This document shows positions 33,660 through 44,589 of a DNA stretch of 64,000 nt, in pieces. The notes under the pieces are model-generated. The model did no database searches, was not told the DNA's origin, and was given only the letters and a program-made list of their open reading frames with translations. Numbering within the stretch: the stretch's first letter is position 1; each line of letters starts with the position of its first letter. A program made the position numbers and the translations under genes. This DNA comes from Lasiosphaeria ovina (taxonomy: Eukaryota; Ascomycota; Sordariomycetes; Sordariales; Lasiosphaeriaceae): NCBI GenBank assembly GCA_033439765.1, contig JAULSN010000006.1:2604001-2668000 (forward strand), given 5' to 3'.

Positions 33660-35119
33660 CTGCACTGAATTGGGATTGAACGATAATATGGAGCTAATAA
33701 GAAGGCAAGCGGCAGTAGTTGAGCGATACGATATCTATATAAGGATATGGCAGGTACGCCAGATCAAGGTGGTCGCAATGGGAGGCAACGAGCAAGAATT
33801 GACAAAGGTGCAAGACTTCAACCTAGTCTGAGCCAAAGAGGTAGGCGAGGGCTGTAGTTTATATACAAGGCATCGGTGTGCCAGTGGTGTAGGGAAGTCA
33901 GTGATGTGAGGGAGCTAGTGGTAGTGGGAAGCCAGTAGTGTAGGGAAGCCGGGGTATTTCCTTGCAATCTATGAACAAGCGAGCGAATCCTACCTAGGCT
34001 TCTTTCTAACTATTGTCCTATTTTTAAATACGCCTTTCGTTATTTCCAAAAGGGGCAAATTAATTCCCACATCAGCAGTAGCGAAATTAGCTATAATAGT
34101 ACTTTATGAATCAGATGATTAGTTACCTAGGTAAGGCAAAGCCTAGGTCTTCCTTTCTAGCCTACTCGTTCTCCTCTTGACAAACCCTACGGCCCACTCC
34201 CTAATTCTGCACGCTGGTGACGCAGAAGAAATTTGAACCGGCAACTGCGGGAAAGTTCCATTCCTGGAAACCCGGGATTTCCTTGCGGGGCTTGGGGCCG
34301 TACTTTACGCCGTAGTAATAACTTGGGATGGCATTAGCGTATCTGCCCTGGTTTAGCACCATAGGGTCAGGGCATAACGCCGATGGTGATAAGGCGGGAA
34401 TAAGAACGAAGGAGGGTTAGGAGGTTTGAGTCTTATAAAGTAGACACGATAGCGATATATAGTACGTGCGAAGGCAGAATGGAGATCAGGGTATAGTCTC
34501 TCCTCCCTAGTAATAATAGAGTCTTTGATGAGTTAGAGGGTCTATAATCCGGCGCTTATCTCCGTACTTAAATATGTCTATAGAAATAATAGAAGAATAT
34601 GACTTACTTACTAGTAGTGCTGGGTAGTGCGCGCTATTATTGCTATAGTCTCTCTTCTTTCGGATCGGTATGCTATTAACTTCCTGTATTTATTGCTCTT
34701 GTAAGATAGTAGATATACCGGGAACCGCTAGGGGGACGATAGAAGATGTCGAGGAGTCTGGTTCTCTTTATCTTGACGATATATACGAGAGTCTATGGGT
34801 GCCCGATACGTACGGTATAGGGAGCCTAAAGACGCGGGGAGGAGGCGACGAGGCGACGAGAAAGGATAAGTATGTCTAAGAGCTGGTTAAGGTATAGAAG
34901 TACTAGTTTAATATGCGGTATACTAACTAGTCGGAGACGGTGAAGGTGTAAAGTGTATTACGCGTATATAAACCTTCCCTAGGTCCTCCTCCCTTATCCC
35001 TAAGCTCTTCTTGGCCTTATTCTTTCTTTCTTTATATTTAAGCGCTAGTCTAACTAATATATTTTTCAATTATTTATACTTCCCTATATACTTACGAAAT
35101 AGATACCGACTCGCTTGGG
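33660..35119. other. Mixed sequence, no gene recognised
   Basis: Moderately mutated to about 34400, then strongly CpA/TpG-poor. A short imperfect tandem stretch at about 33875-33955 repeats GCCAGTRGTGTAGGGAAG-like units. A pyrimidine-rich stretch (about 34985-35040) precedes the next open frame and could be a former promoter. Confidence 0.35.
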
Positions 35120-35600
35120 ATGGCCAGTCTTTTAACTAAGTCTATCCCTTCTAGTAACGCTAATCAGCTGTATCTTGCCGCTGGCGAAGCCACTGAACGA
35201 TACTATCCCCGTCATCTACTTATAGAAGCGGCCCAGGACGGCCATTTGGACAAAATTGCTACTTATCCCGCTACGAGCCACTTAAACGCCCATACTCCCC
35301 CCTTTACGAGTGGTATAGAGTTAGGGATTACTACTCGGGAGAATAGTCCTATACGATACGAGGAGTATTATAAAACTCTATCTAGCCGTAAGCCTAAACC
35401 GATAGAGAAAGTTAAAGCTGCCGGGGGTTAGAAGAAGCTTTATATTAGTATACGACCTTCTCGCCGCCGTCGAGGTATTAAGAAGCTACGTACTCGCCCC
35501 TTTCTATACTTTCCTACTCGAGGGACTAATAGCTATTTACTAATATTAGCTTAGGAAGATTAAGGCCGTAAGTATCCGTTCGAAACCAGTTCTTAAATAA
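35120..35600 (+). pseudogene. RIPed hypothetical gene with intact first 103 codons
   Basis: The ATG at 35120 starts M-A-S-L-L-T-K-S-I-P-S-S-N-A-N-Q. The frame is open to 35431 and, past a TAG that probably was Gln or Trp, continues with basic sequence (S-I-R-P-S-R-R-R-R-G-I-K-K) to about 35600. The strong CpA/TpG depletion shows the region was RIPed. No family recognised. Confidence 0.35.
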
Positions 35601-36262
35601 TAATAGCTACGTTGAATTCCCGGATTTATAGCGATTATTTAGTTTGAGGGTAATAGAGGAGAGAGAATTGGATAAAGCGATTTACCTTAGTAAATAAAGG
35701 GACCTATTAAATTAGTTAGGAGCCTAACGGCCCTTATTCGAACGTATATTATACGGCCCGGCGTAACTAGCTAGGTTATAATTATTAAGCGTAGTATGGC
35801 AGGAGGCAAGTAGTTATATATAGTAGTAATCTTTATAGGAGAGAACCTTCAAGGTTAGTAAGTATAGAGGATAGGATAAATAAAGGTTAAGTATTACCCG
35901 TTAATAGTCTAGGCTCGAGAGTTACTAACCCTAGTGGTTATCGGTATCCGCCTAGTACTCGGTTATCCTTTATAGGGGTCACTAGCCGCCTCTATTAGTA
36001 CCTAATTACCGTATTATACTTTCTGGTCCGTATACTAAGTTTGGTCGAGCTACTCTTGCCTCTAATCCTGGATTCTTATAAATTCGGCCAATTCTTATCT
36101 ATATTTGTCCCCTTAATATAGAATATACCCCGTATAGCTAGGGAGAGGCATAAGGGGGTAGGCGGGGCCAAGATTTCCGTTTTACTCCCTTCCTATCGCC
36201 GCTCCTCCGTATATCGATCTATACTTACGAAACCTCCGACCTAGCTTCTACCATACCGTAAG
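35600..36262. other. RIPed sequence, nothing recognised
   Basis: Strongly TpA-rich, with stops in all frames. No domain or repeat was identified before the inverted-repeat arm at 36263. Confidence 0.35.
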
Positions 36263-36360
36263 TCCTCGAGCCCCGCTATCCGAGCTTCCCCTACCGATAC
36301 CCCCAGACCTACTAAGACTACCGAGAACTACGATACCGCCACCTCGATATCTCCCTCCCC
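36263..36360 (+). repeat. Repeat family B, left arm of a large inverted repeat
   Basis: About 98 bp beginning TCCTCGAGCCCCGCTATCCG that recur as reverse complement at 37862-37959 with few differences. A third, same-strand copy starts near 43978. The arms are 1.5 kb apart. Confidence 0.85.
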
Positions 36361-36374
36361 TTTATTATCCAAAA

Positions 36375-36780
36375 ACCTAACCGATAAGCCAGGCCCCGTA
36401 GCGCGCTATCTCGAAGAAGCGGCCGAGGAGGCTCTCCTATCGGGACCCGCGGGCAAACGCGCCGCCGAAGACGTAGACTTCAGCGAGGGGCTGAAAGTAC
36501 GCCTATAGGAGCGTGACCGACGCGTAATTCTGGAGCGAGCATATGGCTACCTCGCCCAGGCGGGGATAAAATCACTTACGGGAAGTAGCGGTAGCGGTAG
36601 TAGTGCGTTATATAAGTCGGCGAGGTAAGATACGCGCTCGATCGCCGCTACTTAGCTATAGACCGGCACCGAGATGACCGAGGACGCCGTACTAAGTCCT
36701 CTAAGACGACCCGAGCGTCGTTTCTCCTACCTTAAATAACTATTATAACTAGCTATACTCTACCCCCGCTCTTAGTCCTT
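36375..36780 (+). pseudogene. RIPed hypothetical coding segment, shared with 44090-44190
   Basis: The frame reads G-P-V-A-R-Y-L-E-E-A-A-E-E-A-L-L-S-G-P-A and continues with an acidic, Ala-rich part, then A-V-L-S-P-L-R-R-P-E-R-R-F near 36690-36730. The first 110 bp match 44090-44190, where the same protein segment is then lost. Possibly the N-terminal part of a repeated gene. Family unknown. Confidence 0.4.
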
Positions 36781-36814
36781 CGTCGAGGCTCTTACGTTAG
36801 AACGCCTAATATAT

Positions 36815-37000
36815 ATTATAATACCCCGGTAGCGGAGAGTAAGGGATAGACGCGCTCCTCGCCGGCGTGGATATTCACGCTATAGTCATCACCTCTCGAT
36901 CCCTACGTAGCCGGCGGCTATTAAATACCGCGGAGGCGGGAAGTACGTCCTCCCCGAGAAGCCGTTATAGGGGACTTGGATACTACCGGGGAACCGGTGG
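36815..37000 (+). pseudogene. Fragment of a Gfo/Idh/MocA-family oxidoreductase (copy 2)
   Basis: The plus strand reads D-A-L-L-A-G-V-D-I-H-A-I-V-I-T (36852-36896), then after a frame change A-A-I-K-Y-R-G-G-G-K-Y-V-L-P-E-K-P-L (36915-36968). DNA matches the reverse complement of 16130-16315 over about 170 bp, including the TACCCCGGTAG and TACGTCCTC...GAGAAGCCG blocks. Only the Rossmann-domain end and the E-K-P motif are present. Confidence 0.6.
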
Positions 37001-37861
37001 CCTCTATTTCCTAGTTCTCGTCCCTTATACCAAGTTTTGGTCCTTAATAGCTATAGAATAGGTAAGTTCTATTACGGCCTAAGATATTAACGTATTAGCC
37101 GTTACCCTATTACGTCCCCGCTAAATAGTATACTAAAAATAATATCGGGGAACGTGACTTATACTAAGCCGCTTATCCTGGACTATAATACTATAATAGA
37201 CTAGGAATTGGGGTTTACGTACGGCTCGCTTTAGGACCCGGTTTTTATCCCTTATACTAAGTTTTGGTTACTAAAGATATAGTTAGTACGCCTAATAATA
37301 GGTCTCAGCTTATTAAAGCCGTCGAAAAGAGGAATAGCCCACTAGCCGGCGCTGGCGGCTATTATTACGTAGTAGTAGGCCAGATCGCCTATCGTACCCG
37401 TTTTCGTATAGTTGCCGGATGTAGCGGATTCGTCGAGTCGCGGTACGCTAAAAAGTTAATAAAAAAAAACGCGGACTATAAAGAAAATAAACTAAAATCA
37501 GCGCTACGCTATAGTTGAGGTAGAAGCAATCGTATTACTATAATCGGGCGGCGCCCCGACTAGAATTAGGATCACGGTATCGGCGGTTAGTAAGGGGATA
37601 GACCGAGAAAATATAGCCGCCGCGGCCGCGGGATAAGGATAAGGAAGGTACTAGGTAGCCCCTTCGGCGATAGGCGGGAGGCTACTACGGCGCTACTTCT
37701 AAATACTCCTTTAGCTAGACCCTTAGAGTTCATCAGCCCCTAGAGGTATAGTTAATCGGGTCTAGTCCGGATGGTCACTTACTAGGCTAATAGGCTCGCA
37801 TATCTATCGTAAGGATCTCTCGTCGCTTAAGAGCTCGTCGGTTGGGCTTTTGGATTATGAA
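37000..37861. other. RIPed sequence with a short internal duplication
   Basis: CTTATACCAAGTTTTGGTCC (37025-37044) recurs as CTTATACTAAGTTTTGGTTA (37252-37271), a 227-bp spacing. An open frame at 37264-37518 contains V-A-G-C-S-G-F-V-E-S-R-Y; the DNA for G-F-V-E-S-R recurs near 44525 and, inverted, near 45175. No protein family recognised. Confidence 0.4.
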
Positions 37862-37959
37862 GGGGGAGGGAGATATCGAGGCGGCGGTATCGTAGTTCTT
37901 AGTAGTCTTAGTAGGTCTAGGGGTATTCGTACGGGAAGCTCGGATAGCGGGGCTCGAGG
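37862..37959 (-). repeat. Repeat family B, right arm of the inverted repeat
   Basis: Reverse complement of 36263-36360 with a handful of differences. The segment just beyond (TAGTAGCTAAGGTATCGCGA, 37960-37979) also matches the third copy near 43958-43977 (TCGCGATACCTCGGCTACTA) better than the left arm does. Confidence 0.85.
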
Positions 37960-38279
37960 ATAGTAGCTAAGGTATCGCGAAGTTTTAGAGTTTTAAGTTC
38001 ATAGACTAGTAGTAAGCGCTAGCGGTAAGCGCTAGCAAGCGTAGGTGCCCGTACCGATAAAAAGCGGGGTACGAGCGCCAGACCTTATAGGGTATAGGGT
38101 GCTATTTTGAATAGGTCCTAATAGTAGATATAGAGCGATGACTTGTACTTTTTAAGGATATTTCTTTCTCGCCCGCCATTATACGTAGACCTCGAACTTT
38201 TACCGTCGCTTTTCTATCGTTTTTCACCTCGCTCTTTACGGTCGCTCGCTTTCTACGGTCGCTCGCTATAGCCCCCCCA

Positions 38280-39498
38280 GCGTACCGCCATTAATCGTCC
38301 TTAGAGGGCCTAATTGATTTTGACGCGTAGCAGTAGCAGCCGCTCTTTATAGACGCCGACGAGCGCGTATACGCGACCGCCCGCTTCTATCGTATCGTCG
38401 GTCACCTCGAGGTAAGCGACTGCCCTAGCCCCGGTAGACCGTACAACCGCCCGGCCCTCGTTCGCCTTACGTTCGAGCATACGCGTTCGCCCGAGTCGTA
38501 GGATAGGTTCCTCGTATTCTTCTTCCGATCGGTCGCCGTCGCTATATTCGACGGCCATCTCGACGACGTAACGTATACCGGCCTCCGTAACCCAGTCTTT
38601 GAGCTTGCTGAGTTCCTTATAACGAATTTCTTCCTACCTCGTAGGTTCTATCCTCCCTTACTAGCCGTATCGGCCCGAGGGCTTCGAGGCTAGGCTAACG
38701 GATCCCTCGCCACGCTAAGTTCGAGCTTCCTCTAATAAGACCCCGTAGCCCTCGCCTGCCCATTACGCCGCCCTCCGATATATACTCTCCCAAGAGGAAT
38801 AGTAACATATATAGGATTTTGTCGGGACGCCCGAGCGCCTATCTACCCTCCGAGAAGCCTATCTAGTCCGGGACCGCTATCGTTACGTCGTTTCTCGTAC
38901 GTTTGACAAGGCGGAAGCTATTACGCGGTTTAGAAACCAAGATCTAGCTATAGACGACGACGGGGATCCTCTCGTCGGTAATGCCTTTATATACGTCGAG
39001 GTCGCCTATATTATCCCCTACGGTCTAACAAAGTCCGGAGATAGTAAGTTGGACGAGGCAAAGCAGTCGGTAATCACTATCCTTAATATATTTAACCTCG
39101 GCGTCGTCCGTCTTATTAAAGGTGCCGATATAAATCGGCCGTATAACGGCATTACTCTTAGTTTGGAGATATATAAGAGTTTTAGATAGTATAAGATCTT
39201 CTTCGACCGCGTACCCGAGAGCCCGCCTTATACTTACTATATCGATACTTTTCTACCTCCCGGGCTCGGCGACTTGCTACCGACGACGAGGACCCTATTT
39301 ATATACCCGACTATCGACCCCCCCTCGGAACGCCTCCTGGCCCTCTATCGTACTATTACTCATATCCTCCACCTATCGGGTGCCGGTAATTATATTAATA
39401 AGATTCTCCGGGACTTAGAGAACGGGGTTATACGGGGAGATGGGTCTACGGAGCTGGGTATCTTGGTCAACCTTACGTTAAAGGTATAATAATAGTAA
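38280..39498 (+). pseudogene. RIPed fungal HNH (HNH_2-type) endonuclease gene
   Basis: Two exons are readable. Exon 1 ends F-E-L-A-E-F-L-I-T-N-F-F-L-P at 38640. A 79-nt intron runs from GTAGGT 38641 to AAG 38719 with a GGCTAAC branch site. Exon 2 continues L-R-A-S-S-N-K-T-P, as in the family. It then has V-G-T-P-E-R-L-S-T-L-R-E-A, an R-D-R-Y-R-Y-V-V-S-R segment, and E-V-A-Y-I-I-P-Y-G-L (38998-39027). In the family the latter read R-D-R-H-R-C and A-H-I-I-P-H, so the HNH histidines are Tyr (CAC/CAT to TAC/TAT). The C-terminus is intact over 71 codons to a stop cluster at 39487-39498. Start not fixed. It is inactive as it stands. Confidence 0.8.
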
Positions 39499-39499
39499 A

Positions 39500-40500
39500 A
39501 GGCGGGATAAGCTATAGTAGTAGGGTGACCGGGTAACTTATATAGGTCGACTCTACTAATAGGTCGTCCTTATAGAGGTCATCCCTATCTTTAGGCGCGC
39601 GTACCTTCCTTAGGTACTACGGATCTCTTCTCGTCGTTCTTGCCGGGCTCTACCTTAACGTAACTCGATATAGTTTGACCTCGGCACCTATCTATATAAT
39701 AATACGTATACGTTAAATAATATAGCTAATTATATCTCGATCGCTTAACGGATACGCGTTTCCTAGTGAATTTGGCCTTCTAATACGGAAATACTACGGA
39801 AACCCGCGTCTTTAGCGGATTTCGGCGACGTAGTATATACCGACGATATAGTCTTGGACGCCGGGGCTACGGCGTTACTACTTGGTTAGGATTATTACGT
39901 GCCCCTCGGGATAGAGATTCTCGACGTATTACTAGCGACGCTACTACTATCGTTCCGTAGTACTATTTCGTTTAAGGACCGGCACGTAGCTAAGCCGCTA
40001 ACCATCTTTAACGAGGGCTACGGATACGAGGTATAGGAAGATAGTATGGACGTTTCGCGTACTATTAGGTAGTTCACGACGCTATCGCCGTTTTACTTAC
40101 CGTAGGAGTCGTCTTTAGGTATATTACGGGCTCCAATCTCTTCTACTACTCCGGAATAGAGACTAACTATTTTTATAGATAACGATATTATTAACGATAT
40201 CTAATAGGTCAAGGACTAGTAAGGGCCGGCCCTACTAAGGCGAAGACTCCATACGGACCGAGAAGCTACGATAAGAAGTTTCTATATATATCTTACCGCT
40301 AGCTAGAGAGAGCTTACGATTGTAGAACCTCTTAGTCAAAAACTCCCCTCTTACTCTATCCATTCGGTAAACCCAATAGATCTCCAATAGTAGTGGGCGT
40401 CCCCGAGACCTTCGCCGCCCTTTAATCCGCCTTCCTCGGCCCCACGCTACTATAGTAGATTTCTCTCCGTCCGACCTACTAACGAGGGCGATGCTCTAGG
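39500..40500 (+). pseudogene. RIPed hypothetical gene
   Basis: From about 39760 the plus strand reads E-I-L-R-K-P-A-S-L-A-D-F-G-D-V-V-Y, then Y-Y-V-P-L-G-I-E-I-L-D-V-L-L-A-T (about 39895-39945). It continues to I-F-I-D-N-D-I-I-N-D-I (about 40170-40203), with RIP-type stops. The long collinear frame supports a decayed gene. No domain was recognised. It lies just downstream of the HNH pseudogene on the same strand. Confidence 0.45.
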
Positions 40501-40504
40501 ATTT

Positions 40505-40800
40505 GGTATACTGGTTGGAGCGTATTCCCCCTTACCCTCTACTATATAGACTAACCGCTAATACTATCTCTTAGTTTATAAAGATAATCGTATATAGTAT
40601 AAAGCGTTCGCCCTGAGAGGCGCGAGGACGACGGGTTATCCGGTATACCGCGAATCCGAACGAGTCGGAGAAAACTCTTAGACTATTATGGATAACCCTA
40701 TACGCGGCACGAGACCTAATAGCCCGAGTGGCCGACTATCGCGGAGCTAATATAAGCGGGTACGTAGTACCTTACTAGACGTAGCTATCTAGTATGGTTA
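40505..40800 (+). repeat. Dispersed repeat family A, copy 2 (strongly RIPed)
   Basis: Matches 12080-12300 (GGTTGGAGC...CCCCC, ACTATATAGACTAAC, GCGTTCGCCC, GCGCGAGGACGACGGG) and 45125-45340 (CTCTTAGACTATT..., GCGGCACGAGACC). The copy has lost nearly all CpA/TpG relative to the other two. Confidence 0.6.
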
Positions 40801-41570
40801 TAGTAGCGGCCGTACGGTACCGAACGAGCTATTATATCGATGAAGCCGTACCCGTATAGTTAGTAGCGGTTAGACTAAAGCTTGGTCGCCTTTGGTAGCG
40901 TTAGGAGCGTTACTATAACTATGGGCGATACGTTAGGTCGAGTTGCCTTTTACGCGGATCGTAACCGACCCGTTATAATCGCTAAGAGTACGTTACGCGG
41001 AGAGCGCGCTATCGAAATATAAGGCGTTAAAGCTAGAAATAATTTTTTTTCCTATAGCGGGAGGGGTACTTTTATCTAGGATAGCGAAAATCGGAATATA
41101 GTTAATTTAATATGAATAGAGATTTAACTAAAGGAAGAGGACCTAGCGTTAAAGACGAGGACTACCGAGGAGAATAAGCGGCTCGGGCGGGAGCTAGAGC
41201 GGGTTAAGGTCGGGACGTTAAGGTAATTTTCTTATATTAATTATAAGATATTTAAGATGCCTAAGTATATAACTAAGAGTATAATCTAGGTCAATATTAT
41301 AGGGTACTAGGATCTTCATAAGGTACCTTTTAGTTAAGCTTTTATCTTTCTAAGTCTCGCGCTTCTCCGTATCCAATTTCTAAGACTAGACCTAGTAGCC
41401 GGCGCCTTATTATTATTACCGCTTATAGTCTTTATTCTCCTTATCTTAGTTGCTTTATTCTAATTACCTTCCGGCTAGCTATTTGCTTCCTTATAATAGG
41501 ATCTAGTTCTACTACTATTTTGACTATCTTCCTTAGCTATAACTTCTCCTTTCCCTTCTCCCCCGCGTTT
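40800..41570. other. RIPed sequence, no gene recognised
   Basis: Contains AGTAGCGGTTAGACTAAAGC (about 40861-40880) also seen near 44341-44360. The rest is TpA-rich without a long frame. Confidence 0.35.
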
Positions 41571-41579
41571 CCTTTTAAT

Positions 41580-42210
41580 CCTTATCCTCCTTCTCATCCT
41601 TAATAACTACGACCCTCTCCCCCTCTCCATTAACCTACTTATTAAGCAGCGTAGTAACGGCACGGTGTCCATTCTAACGCGCTACGTCTGCGGGTATTAA
41701 GCTATCCGCCGTATACGCCCTAGTATCTATACCAAACTCTAATAGTAGTTCTACTATAGCGCTATCGCCACCCGTAGTAATTATATATAGGGGCCGTAGC
41801 TTCTCGGTATCGGGTGCCTAGCACTATATATCGTAGGGGGCCAGTATCGCGTCGGGGTCGGCGCCGTTATTTTTAAGAAGGAGCCGAATAATAGCCAGAC
41901 GGCCGTTATTACCGCGCGTCCTCCGTATTAGTGGCGGTAGTACTTAGGCCGACTCCTCGGGCGATAGTATATACTTTGTTTTCCTGGTCGCGGCGGCTGG
42001 CTGGTAGAAGTCTTTGGTATAAGCTATAGTCTATAGCGGGAAGGCGTTAAGAAAGGCCTGGGTATCGGCCAGCCTATATCCCACGGGCGGCGGTTTATTG
42101 TTGTGCTTGACGAACTGGACGATAGCGCCCGTAGTAGCTTCGCCCGAGAGGAAGAAGCTTAGTAGGTAGGTCGAGATTTCGATATCGGTCGACTTAAGTA
42201 CGGCTCGACG
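41580..42210 (-). pseudogene. RIPed ankyrin-repeat protein fragment
   Basis: Minus-strand reading from about 42200 gives F-L-S-G-E-A-T-T-G-A-I-V-Q-F-V-K-H-N-N-K (about 42165-42105). Ankyrin-like units follow: G-R-L-A-I-I-R-L-L-L-K-N-N-G-A-D-P-D (about 41910-41857), then G-G-D-S-A-I-V-E-L-L-L-E-F-G-I-D-T-R (about 41787-41735), then N-G-H-R-A-V-T-T-L-L-N-K (about 41680-41645). These show the usual helix-loop pattern with Leu-Leu and G-A-D/G-I-D turns. RIP-type stops interrupt the frame. The N-terminus is not resolved. Confidence 0.7.
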
Positions 42211-43380
42211 AGCGTGGTTATACCTACCGTAACGATCTCAGGCCCGGGAGGTGAGCTTTGTTAATTATATGACGACGGCGGTTACTGGTAGAGGGTAGTA
42301 GGCTAATATCTACGTCGGACTAGGCGACGATAGACGTTAAGGTCTCGTCTTGGCCCTGGCTATCTAGCGGGGCCGTAACGAGCAGAAAAAAGGACTATAG
42401 ATAGCGGGCAGCGCGCTCTATTAGAGGGCCGAGCGGCCTCGAGAGCCAGGGCGCCGTCGTATATGTAGATAGAGGCAGCGGCGCGGGGATAGTTCGTAAT
42501 AAGGACTTCTAGTCGCCTTACTTACTAGTATTAAGGATAAGGGTAAATATATCGACGGGGTAGAGGTTAAAGATGAACGTATTTTGGCCAAACCTTGCCG
42601 GCGAGGGGTAGTAGGTTAAAGGCGGCTGGGGGGCTTATTAGTAGTCTTGCGGAGGAGGTCGTGGCGGAGACGATTACGCGCGAGTTCGACGAGCTCGGGC
42701 GGGAATATATAAAAGACGAGTAATAGGGAAAATTTAAAGTACTAATAGGAGACTAGATATAAGATCTTGTACGTCTGCCTACTAATTAGAGGAGTGCTAT
42801 AGTAAAGCCGGTTATCTTACCTTCGCGACCAAGGTGCCCTAACGCGTCTAGAGAGCACGAGATCCTTCTATCTTCGTAGACCGAATAGAACGCGTCAAGG
42901 CCTTTCCTAATAGGATTATCCCTGATAATCCTTGACCGTGGTTCATCTACCATGGAGAATGGGTGCTTTTAAGGTAGGAGATGGGAATGAATAGAACGAA
43001 GTCGCGTTTCGGGGTATTTCGGGGCATTTCGGTTACGCGGAGATCTCACGCTCAATCATATAATTACGGAAATAGCCATACTTTTGGGTAGAGTGGCTCC
43101 TAGTCCATTCGCTGAAACTACCAGCCGCTTCTATATCCTATAATAGGCTGAAAGCCCCGCAAATACTAAACTACGACCGTCTCCAAATCTTCCCCTAGCC
43201 TCTAAGCGCTAGTACTATAGGCACCGATTAACCTCAATCACACCTTACCTACCGCGCTAGTAAACCGCGTCCAGTAATAAGTAAGTATACCTACCTCGCG
43301 TGAACGCCCTTCGATACTAACGATTAAGTCACTTCTCGGGGTCTCGCGTTATCTACTCTCTTCCTAATTTACACCCACCT
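42210..43380. other. RIPed sequence, nothing firm
   Basis: The minus strand between 42560 and 42210 may extend the ankyrin pseudogene upstream. A short palindromic segment lies at 42896-42934 (GTCAAGG...CCTTGAC around GGATTATCCCTGATAATCC). Around 42940-43020 CpA/TpG are slightly more frequent. No gene recognised. Confidence 0.35.
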
Positions 43381-43900
43381 TCGTACCGATACGTACGTAA
43401 TACGAGCAGCATCCGGCATAATAATATCCAGCGTAGGCGATACGTTCAATTCGACAAAGATAACGAGGACGCTATAAACGGCATATGGATATAGCAATCG
43501 CGGGCGCTACGGGCGCTACAATCGCGTTTTCGGCCCGTAAAGTTAAGCGTAGAGTTGAACGATAGTATTGAGTAGCTACTACTATATGATTATTACGCTA
43601 GATCCTTCTACTACTTCGCGGGTCTTTAGAAAACCGAAGATTATCGCTTATATATATCTACTATTAAGACCTATTCAAAACCAGCACCCCGCAGTAGTGG
43701 TCTAGCGCTTATACACCCCACCTTTTTCGGCACGGGCCACCTATACTTACCAGCGCTTACCACCACTTCCATTCCCAGACGTTACGATCCCTGAACTTCA
43801 CTTCGAAACTTTTCCTACCTTCTCGCCGCTTGGGAGCCATCCCTCCTCTAACTCGAGAGACTATATCGCCGACCATACTATTAGTATATATACGCGTATA
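43380..43900 (+). pseudogene. RIPed coding segment with a block shared with the 56-kb gene region
   Basis: The plus-strand frame reads V-Q-F-D-K-D-N-E-D-A-I-N-G-I-W-I (about 43445-43492), then L-L-L-Y-D-Y-Y-A-R-S-F-Y-Y-F-A, and H-P-T-F-F-G-T-G-H-L-Y-L-P-A-L (about 43717-43761). The last block matches unmutated DNA at 56262-56313, which reads T-P-P-F-I-G-T-G-H-P-R-L-P-A-P in the corresponding frame. Family unknown. Confidence 0.4.
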
Positions 43901-43957
43901 TACGATTAATAAGTCGAACTGACCGACTACGGGTTATCCCGTCTATCCCAAGACGAC

Positions 43958-44190
43958 CTCGCGATACCTCGGCTACTATCCTCGAGCCCCGCCGTCCGAG
44001 CTTCCCGTACTAATGCCCTCAGGCCTACTGAGACTACCGAGAACTACGATGCCGCCGCCGCGATATCTGCCTCCCCGAGCTAGGCCCCGTGGCGCGCTGT
44101 CTCGAAGAAGCGACCGAGGAGGCTCTCCTAGCGGGGCCTACGAGCAAACGCGCCGTCGAAGACGTAGGCTTTAGTGGGGAGTAGTATGAA
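43958..44190 (+). repeat. Repeat family B, third copy
   Basis: Matches 36263-36480 in the same orientation over about 210 bp (TCCTCGAGCCCCGCCGTCCG, then the GCGCGCTGTCTCGAAGAAGC block), with some internal loss. It is preceded at 43917-43957 by a segment like 12548-12588 (GACTACGGGTTATCCCGTCT versus GACTACGAGTCATCCCGTCC). Confidence 0.75.
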
Positions 44191-44589
44191 TATAATAATC
44201 TATCGGCTTTTAGAAATAGCCTAGTATATATAGAAAAGTCAGCGTACTACAAGCTCCAGAGCGAGTAATAGGGTCAATATAGCGTACGTACTATCTAGTA
44301 ATCCTCTTTAGTCGCCCTACTATATACCTAGATTGGCCGGTAGCGGTAGACCAAAGCTTGGCCAGAGTGACGAGAACTAGAATCGACCGAGGCTAGGAAA
44401 TATGGTCATACTCGGCGGCGTAGGGACCGATACGTCGTAGAGCGGTATGACCGACCGGTCTATTCGGGCTGGTCGTGTCTTTGATCGAGTCGGCCGTCCT
44501 ATTACGTAACTATTTATTAAACGTAGTGGATTCGTCGAGTTGGTCGGAGAGTATTTGTTCGTCAAACGGATGGCCCGCCGCCCCTCGAA

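Noticed and set aside
34206..34250. Minus-strand tRNA-like segment (GGTTCAAATTTC...CACCA)
   Set aside because: The T-stem does not pair and no anticodon or acceptor stem can be formed; the CCA would also be unexpected in a eukaryotic gene.
38310..38558. 82-codon minus-strand ORF starting M-A-V-E-Y-S-D-G
   Set aside because: The plus strand here reads as exon 1 of the HNH pseudogene (V-R-L-T-F-E-H-T-R-S and onward), which matches the family; the minus ORF is its shadow.
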